This document shows, piece by piece, positions 1 to 4,588 of a stretch of 6,211 nt of DNA. Origin of the DNA: Bacteroidia bacterium (GTDB taxonomy: Bacteria > Bacteroidota > Bacteroidia > Bacteroidales > GCA-2748055); assembly GCA_004525825.1 (NCBI GenBank), contig SPBY01000191.1, positions 1-6,211 of the forward strand, in the 5' to 3' direction. The notes beneath the pieces are model-generated. The model worked only from the letters and a program-made list of their open reading frames with translations. It ran no database searches and was not told the origin of the DNA. Every line of letters begins with the position of its first letter. The first letter of the stretch is position 1. The position numbers and the translations under genes were made by a program.

Positions 1-933
1 ATCAAGGTGAATGCCATCTGTCCGGGCAACTTTTTCGAGGGACCGCTCTGGTCCGATCCAAAGAACGGACTGTTTGTCCAGTACCTGAACGCTGGCAAGG
101 TACCGGGAGCCCTTACGATTGAGGATGTGAAGCGTCATTATGAATCGATGGTGCCGGCCGGACGTGGGTGCAGGGTGGAGGATGTGATCAAAGCCATCAA
201 ATATGTAATCGACCAGGAGTATGAAACCGGTCAGGCCATCCCGGTCACCGGGGGACAGCTTATGTTAAGTCAAAGAGATCCAATGCAGATAGAAGGAGTG
301 ATTTTTGACCTGGATGGAACGCTGGTACACACCATCGAAGATATTGCAGGGGCGGCCAATGCCTTGTTTGCCAGGCATGGATTGCCGGAACACGATATCG
401 ATTATTATTTAAGATGGATCGGAAACGGGGCGGTAAAGTTCATTGAACTTTCCCATGGTAAACCGGTGGGGAAAGAGCAACTCAGGGCCTATGTGTCAGA
501 ATTCAAGGAGATCTATGCCGGCAATCTGCATGACAAGAGCCGGGTGTATGACGGGGTCCCCCAGATGTTGGATGAGTTGGTCCGTCGTGGAATCAAGATT
601 TCGGTGCTTTCCAACAAGCCCCATTTGTTGACACTGGAAGTGTGTGCCTTTTATCTTTCAGGGTGGCCCTTCGACCCGGTACTGGGACAGCGCGAAGAGG
701 TAAGCAGGAAACCAGATCCTGCAGCTGCCTTTGAGATTGCCGAGCATATGGGGTTGGCCCCGGGAAAAATACTCTTTGTGGGGGACTCCGACAACGATAT
801 ACTAACTGCCCAGGCTGCTGGCATGATTCCCCTGGGGGTCAGCTGGGGTTATGGCCGGTTGGTGAATAATCCGGTGGCGGGCATGGGAAACCTGGCCGAG
901 AAGCCATCAGAAATACTGAATATTATAAGCTAA
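1..933 (+). CDS. Sorbitol-6-phosphate dehydrogenase-like SDR C-terminus fused in frame to a HAD phosphatase (5' partial)
   Basis: The frame is open from base 1, so the gene starts upstream of the window; the GTG at base 7 is only an internal Val. The first ~90 codons are the end of a short-chain dehydrogenase: NAICPGNFFEGPLW is the post-catalytic PG segment, and TGQAIPVTGGQLM (about 226-264) is the usual SDR C-terminus, most like sorbitol-6-phosphate 2-dehydrogenase (SrlD type). The Rossmann motif and YxxxK lie outside the window. After a linker of only ~7 residues a complete HAD hydrolase follows: motif I FDLDGT (nucleophile Asp at 307, acid/base Asp at 313), an alpha-helical C1 cap with RWIGNGA, motif II Ser at 610 (LSNKP), motif III Lys at 709 (RKPDP) and motif IV GDSDND at 781-798. 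This is the Gph/phosphoglycolate phosphatase pattern; the true substrate is unknown and may be a sugar phosphate of this pathway. ATG 283 could serve as a separate HAD start. The domain calls are firm; whether the fusion is expressed as one protein is not. Confidence 0.85.
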   Translation: MKVNAICPGNFFEGPLWSDPKNGLFVQYLNAGKVPGALTIEDVKRHYESMVPAGRGCRVEDVIKAIKYVIDQEYETGQAIPVTGGQLMLSQRDPMQIEGVIFDLDGTLVHTIEDIAGAANALFARHGLPEHDIDYYLRWIGNGAVKFIELSHGKPVGKEQLRAYVSEFKEIYAGNLHDKSRVYDGVPQMLDELVRRGIKISVLSNKPHLLTLEVCAFYLSGWPFDPVLGQREEVSRKPDPAAAFEIAEHMGLAPGKILFVGDSDNDILTAQAAGMIPLGVSWGYGRLVNNPVAGMGNLAEKPSEILNIIS

Positions 934-943
934 TGCATACAAG

Positions 944-2212
944 ATGAAAACCAGAGCAGTCAGACTATACGGCAAGAAGGATTTAAGGGTGGAAGAATTT
1001 GAACTACCCCCCATCCAGGAGGATGAGATCCTGGCAAAGGTAGTGAGCGACAGCCTCTGCATGTCCTCCTACAAAGCTGCCATCCAGGGAAGCGATCATA
1101 AAAGAATCCCGGACAATGCAGCAGAAAAACCAGTGATCATTGGTCATGAGTTTGCCGGGGAGATTATGGAGGTGGGAAGCAGGTGGGCCGATCAGTTTGC
1201 TGCGGGTGATAAATTTGCCATCCAACCCGCCCTTAATTATCCGGACGGACCTGTAGGGATCCTGGGGGCACCCGGTTACTCCTACCAGCACCTGGGAGGG
1301 AACGCCACCTACGTGGTTCTCCCCAGGGAAGTGATGGAGATGGGTTGCCTGCTGGTTTACAAAGGGCCAGGATACTATCCGGCTTCCATGGCAGAGCCCT
1401 ATTCCTGCGTGATCGGGGCCATGCATGCCAATTATCACATCAAGCCGGGGACCTATATACACGACATGGAGATCGTGGACGGAGGCAAGATGGCCTTGTT
1501 GGCGGGAGTGGGACCCATGGGACTGGCTGCCATCTCTTATGCCCTGAATCGCGAGGGACACAAACCTTCACTTTTGGTGGTAAGCGACATTGACCAGGAC
1601 CGGCTCGACAGAGCGGCACATCTTTACCCACCCGAATATGCAAAGGAGAAAGGGGTGGAGCTTCATTATGTGAATACAGGCGCGATGGATGATCCTGTCG
1701 CCCAAATCAAAAAGATCAACGGGGGAGAAGGATACAACGATGTATTTGTGTTTGCCCCTGTAAGCCAGGTGATTGAACAGGCCGATCAGCTTCTGGGTTT
1801 CGATGGATGCCTGAACTTTTTTGCCGGTCCGGCCGATACCGGTTTTAGTGCAAAACTCAATTTCTACAATGTGCACTATGCATTTACCCACATTGTGGGC
1901 ACCAGCGGCGGAAACACCGACGATATCAAGGAGTCGCTCGATCTGATGGAAAAGGGACTGGATCCTTCGGGACTAATCACACACATTGGGGGACTCAACG
2001 CAGTTCCGGAGGCCACTCTGAACCTGCCTGGTATTCCGGGGGGTAAGAAACTGATCTATAACCACCTGGATATGCCTCTGACAGCCATCTCCGATTTCCG
2101 GAAGATGGGTGAGACTTATCCATTGTACAAAGATCTGGCCGATATCTGCGACCGCCACGGTGGCTTGTGGTCGGTGGAGGCAGAAGGACTCTTGCTATCT
2201 GACAAACATTAA
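944..2212 (+). CDS. sorE: L-sorbose-1-phosphate reductase-like zinc-dependent medium-chain dehydrogenase
   Basis: A 422-residue medium-chain (alcohol dehydrogenase-type) oxidoreductase. The N-terminal stretch DSLCMSSYKAAIQGSDHKR closely resembles Klebsiella SorE and E. coli YggP as I recall them, and the length also fits (about 410-425 aa). Visible residues: catalytic zinc ligands Cys39 and the GHE motif at 67-69, a likely third ligand Glu151 (AEPYSC), and a Rossmann turn GVGPMG at 188-193, with SDIDQ (214-218) ending the second strand, where an acidic residue suggests preference for NAD(H). The four-Cys structural zinc lobe is absent, as in this subfamily. The family reaction is L-sorbose 1-phosphate + NAD(P)H to D-sorbitol 6-phosphate, which the SrlD-like SDR upstream would oxidise to fructose 6-phosphate. 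ATG 944 lies 10 bases after the upstream stop without a clear Shine-Dalgarno, so the two genes are probably one operon. The family assignment is strong; the exact sugar phosphate is inferred from homology. Confidence 0.8.
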   Translation: MKTRAVRLYGKKDLRVEEFELPPIQEDEILAKVVSDSLCMSSYKAAIQGSDHKRIPDNAAEKPVIIGHEFAGEIMEVGSRWADQFAAGDKFAIQPALNYPDGPVGILGAPGYSYQHLGGNATYVVLPREVMEMGCLLVYKGPGYYPASMAEPYSCVIGAMHANYHIKPGTYIHDMEIVDGGKMALLAGVGPMGLAAISYALNREGHKPSLLVVSDIDQDRLDRAAHLYPPEYAKEKGVELHYVNTGAMDDPVAQIKKINGGEGYNDVFVFAPVSQVIEQADQLLGFDGCLNFFAGPADTGFSAKLNFYNVHYAFTHIVGTSGGNTDDIKESLDLMEKGLDPSGLITHIGGLNAVPEATLNLPGIPGGKKLIYNHLDMPLTAISDFRKMGETYPLYKDLADICDRHGGLWSVEAEGLLLSDKH

Positions 2213-2971
2213 TCTCATTATTTTAGGGATCAGTCGTCTGGGGGTCAGAAACTCGATCCGGTCGTATTGTCTGGTGCTCTTCAGTATGTTCTTAACCAGA
2301 AACTCAGTAACCACCTCTATGTCCTCAGCCAGGATATCAAATACCTTCTGGTTCCTGCGTTGCTCAGCAGCATCTCCCCTGGAAGATGATTCGGTGAGGA
2401 AGTCGGTTCTGACCATTCCGGGACTTATAATTCCCACCCGGATGTTCTCATCCTTTACCTCTTTGGAAACCGATTTGGTGAAATACTGCACCGCACGTTT
2501 GCTGGTTCCGTAAAGGCTTAGTTTTTTCATCATTCTGCCATCACTGCCAAATCCCTCCATATTAAGTACCTGGCCATGTCCCTGTTGCTTAAAAAGATTT
2601 ATGGCAGTTTTGGTTCCCAGCAGAAGGCCGGTGATATTCACCGATACCAGCTGCTCAATTTCACAGCTTTCAAGTTCATGAAAATACTTGTGTGCCTGAG
2701 GAATGCCCGCATTGTTGATCCAGATATCAATTTTACTGTATTTGGCAATGGCCTTTTCCACAATAGATTGAAAGGTGGCTTCTTTCGAAACATCTCCTGC
2801 CACCCCCAGCACATCGTAGCCCTGACTTTCAAGTTCTTTTACGGTCTTTTTGACCCCTTCTGCGCTCCGGCCATTGATAATTACCTGGTGGTCCCTTTTA
2901 AGGAATTCCAGGGCAAGTCCATGCCCGATGCCCTTGGTGCTTCCTGTGATAAGAACTGTTTTCTTTATCAT
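2195..2971 (-). CDS. Short-chain dehydrogenase/reductase resembling the NYC1/NOL chlorophyll b reductase branch
   Basis: A 258-residue single-domain SDR. It has the cofactor motif TGSTKGIG (9-16), Asp60 of the GDV adenine-binding motif, NNAG (86-89), Asn112, catalytic Tyr154 and Lys158 (YGTSK), and the PG motif (184-185). NGR at 33-35, with Arg after the second strand, suggests NADP(H). The strand that normally ends in the catalytic Ser reads NMEGFGSDG (137-145): the usual NxSS is replaced by M-E-G, leaving Ser143 as the nearest serine. This NM(D/E)GxGS(G/D)G form, the SPGMV(R/L)T(D/E) segment and a later FLTPRRL near the C-terminus run in the same order as in plant NYC1/NOL proteins as I remember them. 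Chlorophyll reduction is not expected here, so the substrate is unknown. It lies 37 bases after the reconstructed stop of the broken SnoaL-like gene and was probably cotranscribed with it. Its last 18 bases overlap the end of the convergent sorE-like gene. No clear Shine-Dalgarno precedes ATG 2971. Confidence 0.85.
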   Translation of the reverse strand: MIKKTVLITGSTKGIGHGLALEFLKRDHQVIINGRSAEGVKKTVKELESQGYDVLGVAGDVSKEATFQSIVEKAIAKYSKIDIWINNAGIPQAHKYFHELESCEIEQLVSVNITGLLLGTKTAINLFKQQGHGQVLNMEGFGSDGRMMKKLSLYGTSKRAVQYFTKSVSKEVKDENIRVGIISPGMVRTDFLTESSSRGDAAEQRRNQKVFDILAEDIEVVTEFLVKNILKSTRQYDRIEFLTPRRLIPKIMRLMFVR

Positions 2972-3008
2972 TGGATAGAGTTAATAGTTAACAACAGGTT
3001 TACCGAAG

Positions 3009-3320
3009 CTAATACATTGTATTGTTGTTTGCTGAACTATCAGGTATTTGTTGCACGGAGTCCCATGCTCCACGATTTTCCCCGAGACGTCAAATCTAAA
3101 AAAGTCCATGGTTACATACTCTTCATTTCCGGGCCAGATCTGGTGAGTATGAAGGACAACCAGTTCCCCTTCAGCGACTTCGCGAACAAATTCGATGGAT
3201 TTGTCGGGGTATTCCCTACTCATCTTCTCAAAGTACTCTATGAAAGCTTCTTTGCCGTCTCCCACCAGTGGTATAAAGTATACACGCCGCAAAAATGAAC
3301 GATATCGCAATAATTAACAT
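3009..3320 (-). pseudogene. SnoaL/NTF2-like (COG4922-type) protein, broken by an N-terminal deletion and a one-base C-terminal frameshift
   Basis: The longest open frame (3310 down to 2981, TTG start, 109 aa) is not the original gene. Its core, from PLVGDGKEAF through LHTHQIWPG to GKIVEH, is a clear SnoaL-like NTF2-fold domain. After EH (about 3065) the frame turns to nonsense, TPCNKYLIVQQ. Restoring one base between 3064 and 3065 (CAT-TGG-GAC) gives EHWDSVQQIPDSSANNNTMY and a stop at 3009-3011, the standard end of this family. At the 5' end another frame from ATG 3320, with GGAG five bases upstream, gives M-L-I-I-A-I-S-F; its AISF matches the AISF of the second copy at 4378-4500. About 50 bases that should encode the helix and Y-I-Q-H of the family are missing before PLVG, so the frame shifts. 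Two separate lesions argue for a pseudogene over one sequencing error. Members are small proteins of mostly unknown function, some annotated as aldol-condensation-like enzymes. Confidence 0.8.
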
Positions 3321-3325
3321 ATTAG

Positions 3326-3329
3326 CTCC
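3326..3329 (-). promoter_or_regulatory. Shine-Dalgarno GGAG supporting ATG 3320
   Basis: On the minus strand TGGAG-CTAAT-ATG places GGAG five bases before the ATG at 3320-3318. It is the clearest ribosome binding site seen among the minus-strand genes. It favours ATG 3320 as the original start of the SnoaL-like gene over the TTG at 3310, whose frame has an immediate upstream stop. The 26 bases between the upstream stop (3347) and this ATG leave little room for a promoter, so the gene was probably read through from the secreted-protein gene. Confidence 0.45.
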
Positions 3330-3346
3330 AAATTTTAAATGGATTT

Positions 3347-4042
3347 TTATGACTGATTGAGGGGCTTTGAGAAATAAAGTATCACCTCAACCAGATCCTT
3401 CTCATTGCTGAGTTTGTAATTCTTTTCCTTCAGGTAGTCTTTCACCATTTTTGTTTCAATTTCAAAAATTTCAGCAATGGTCTTGCTTCCTTTTACTTCC
3501 CAATTCTCATTGTCCTTGAATATGTAATAGACGGGAGAATTGCTTTTGAATTCGGCTGGTTTGGCATTAGAATAGCCATCGGAAGAGCTAGCTTCAGCCA
3601 GTATTATTTTATATTGCTTATACACCGAGTAAACATTCTCTTGCCCTAACAATGCCATATACGCCAAGCTCTTTCCCTTGCCCTGATCAAGAAATTTCCT
3701 CACAAACGCCTCTCCGTTATATTTTATGGTGTCTATATTATTTTTTAGGGGATCAAGTACAATGATTCCACTCTCGAGTTTTACTTCAAAACAATCGTTG
3801 TAGATGTCATATTTAAGATCGATTCCTTCATTCCACATGCGATTCCAGTGGACCATGCCCGGCTGGAAATCTTCTGTCAGGTAGGGTGATCCAATAACTT
3901 TGTTTCGATCATCTGCTCTTTTTAGATATTCCCCTGAAGTGTTCAGGTGCCTTTCCAGGTCCATGTAGGCTTGCTCGAGATTTTGACCCATAAGTGAAAT
4001 GCAGACAAAGGAAAACAGAGACAGAATAAGTGTCGACTTCAT
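3347..4042 (-). CDS. Secreted protein of unknown function, Bacteroidota type
   Basis: A 231-residue intact frame with an N-terminal signal peptide: Lys2, a hydrophobic stretch LILSLFSFVCISLM and likely signal peptidase I cleavage near MG|QNL (residues 19-20). The Cys in the signal is not in a good lipobox, so a lipoprotein is unlikely. The mature part starts with a short charged helix (21-49). Next come GSPYLTEDFQPG (51-62), DLKYDIYND (75-83) and a stretch of predicted strands including GIIVLDP (92-98) and NIDTIKYNGEAFV (102-114). The C-terminus is highly charged and helical (about 186-222, IAEIFEIETKMVKDYLKEKNYK). I recall similar small exported hypothetical proteins in many Bacteroidota but no function. 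It lies between pieces of AraC (upstream) and SnoaL (downstream) yet is intact, so it may be under selection or a recent arrival. ATG 4042 is chosen because it starts directly at the signal peptide; no clear Shine-Dalgarno is seen. Confidence 0.75.
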   Translation of the reverse strand: MKSTLILSLFSFVCISLMGQNLEQAYMDLERHLNTSGEYLKRADDRNKVIGSPYLTEDFQPGMVHWNRMWNEGIDLKYDIYNDCFEVKLESGIIVLDPLKNNIDTIKYNGEAFVRKFLDQGKGKSLAYMALLGQENVYSVYKQYKIILAEASSSDGYSNAKPAEFKSNSPVYYIFKDNENWEVKGSKTIAEIFEIETKMVKDYLKEKNYKLSNEKDLVEVILYFSKPLNQS

Positions 4043-4103
4043 AATTAGATATTTAGGACAGAAATGATCAAAAATTCAGGCCTACCGAAAGGTAAAATAA
4101 AAA

Positions 4104-4397
4104 TCAATTTCCAAGGACACTATTCCTTCTGTATTCTCCAGGGGAAGCCAACATGGTCCGAGAGAAGACCCCGGTAGAATAGTAACGGTCCGAAAATCCA
4201 CAGGCAGAAGCAACTTGCTCTATGCTAAGCCAACTATGGTGTAGCAGGTTACAGTATTTTTCCACACGCATTCTAAGCAGGTACTTGTGGGGAGAGTATC
4301 CTTTTTGTTCCTTGAACAACCTGGCATAGGTGTTCAGGGACATGCCGCCGGTTTCGGCCAGTTGGCCATTACTGATGAAAGAGTTTCTTGCCATCAC
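4104..4397 (-). pseudogene. AraC-family regulator, C-terminal DNA-binding domain only (5'-truncated remnant)
   Basis: Codes for the two helix-turn-helix motifs of an AraC/XylS output domain: first HTH ISNGQLAETGGMSLNTYARLF, then SPHKYLLRMRVEKYCNLLHH, then second HTH LSIEQVASACGFSDRYYSTG, ending in ASPGEYRR. The sensor domain expected in a full-length protein (about 280-300 aa) is missing. The open frame begins at GTG 4397, but its first six codons or so (to about 4380) are SnoaL-derived DNA read in another frame, and a stop lies at 4431-4433, so no genuine start exists. Conserved positions in the second HTH are altered: YYSTGVF where the family usually has YYFTRVF, and ML where MG is usual. 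Both suggest decay after truncation. A free-standing small regulator is possible but less likely. It is followed after 61 bases by the secreted-protein gene on the same strand. Confidence 0.8.
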
Positions 4398-4500
4398 CCA
4401 CCAATGGATCGTGTTGAATGTATTCGGCTCCTATATATAGTTTAACGGCCTTTCGTTGATTCCCTTCATAGGCCATTCTGTAAAATGAAATGGCGTTTGC
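4378..4500 (-). pseudogene. N-terminal fragment of a second SnoaL/NTF2-like gene
   Basis: Reading down from 4500 in the frame of the codon at 4500-4498 gives about 41 residues: A-NAISFYRMAYEGN, then RKAVKLYIGAEYIQHDP and LVGDGKKLF. This is the standard N-terminal half of the SnoaL-like (COG4922-type) family, including the YIQH(N/D)P signature. It has no start codon before NAISF and is closed by a TAA at 4371-4369 soon after LF. It overlaps the other copy (3009-3320) only over the NAISF and PLVGDGK segments, where codons differ widely at third positions, so it is a diverged paralog and not a recent copy. The rest of the gene is absent and the sequence passes straight into AraC coding sequence near 4376-4384. 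Confidence 0.75.
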
Positions 4501-4534
4501 TAAAGATCCGTGTGAAGTAATAGCGATCGGAGGA
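4496..4534 (-). pseudogene. Scrap of a second AraC-family HTH
   Basis: The minus-strand codons from 4534 to 4496 read SSDRYYFTRIFSK. This matches the second helix-turn-helix of AraC proteins (usual form FSDRYYFTRVFxK), closer to consensus than the same segment of the larger AraC remnant at 4104-4397. Only about 13 codons are recognisable; the downstream end runs directly into the SnoaL N-terminal fragment in another frame. Too short to do anything, but it shows that an AraC gene once lay immediately upstream of a SnoaL-like gene here. The match is by eye and the stretch is short, so it remains moderately uncertain. Confidence 0.55.
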
Positions 4535-4588
4535 GTTCAATTTTTCAATACTTGCTTTTTAGAAAGTGTTTGGTTTAATTACTCTTAT

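Noticed and set aside
1004..1561. 185-residue minus-strand frame opposite the sorE-like gene
   Set aside because: Antisense shadow, rich in His, Gly and Ser from reversed GC-rich codons, with no recognisable motif.
2576..3298. 240-residue plus-strand open frame opposite the SDR and SnoaL genes
   Set aside because: It is an antisense shadow of clear SDR and SnoaL coding sequence and shows no domain or signal features of its own.
2981..3310. 109-residue open frame with a TTG start as an intact NTF2-like gene
   Set aside because: Both ends are out of frame relative to the family: the tail is nonsense after GKIVEH and the N-terminal YIQHNP region is missing. It is reported as a pseudogene with corrected limits.
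3282..3320. MLIIAISFIFAAC from ATG 3320 as a lipoprotein signal peptide
   Set aside because: It lacks the positive N-terminal residues of a signal, and AISF aligns with the NAISFYRMA start of the SnoaL family seen in the second copy. The resemblance to a lipobox is more likely accidental.
4079..4096. TACC-TTTC-GGTA hairpin after the AraC remnant as a terminator
   Set aside because: The stem is only four base pairs and is not followed by a proper T-run on the minus strand.
4497..4540. Alternative frame KIELLRSLLLHTDL, which also looks like part of an AraC domain
   Set aside because: It overlaps in another frame the much better match SSDRYYFTRIFSK; both cannot be real, and the latter matches more conserved positions.
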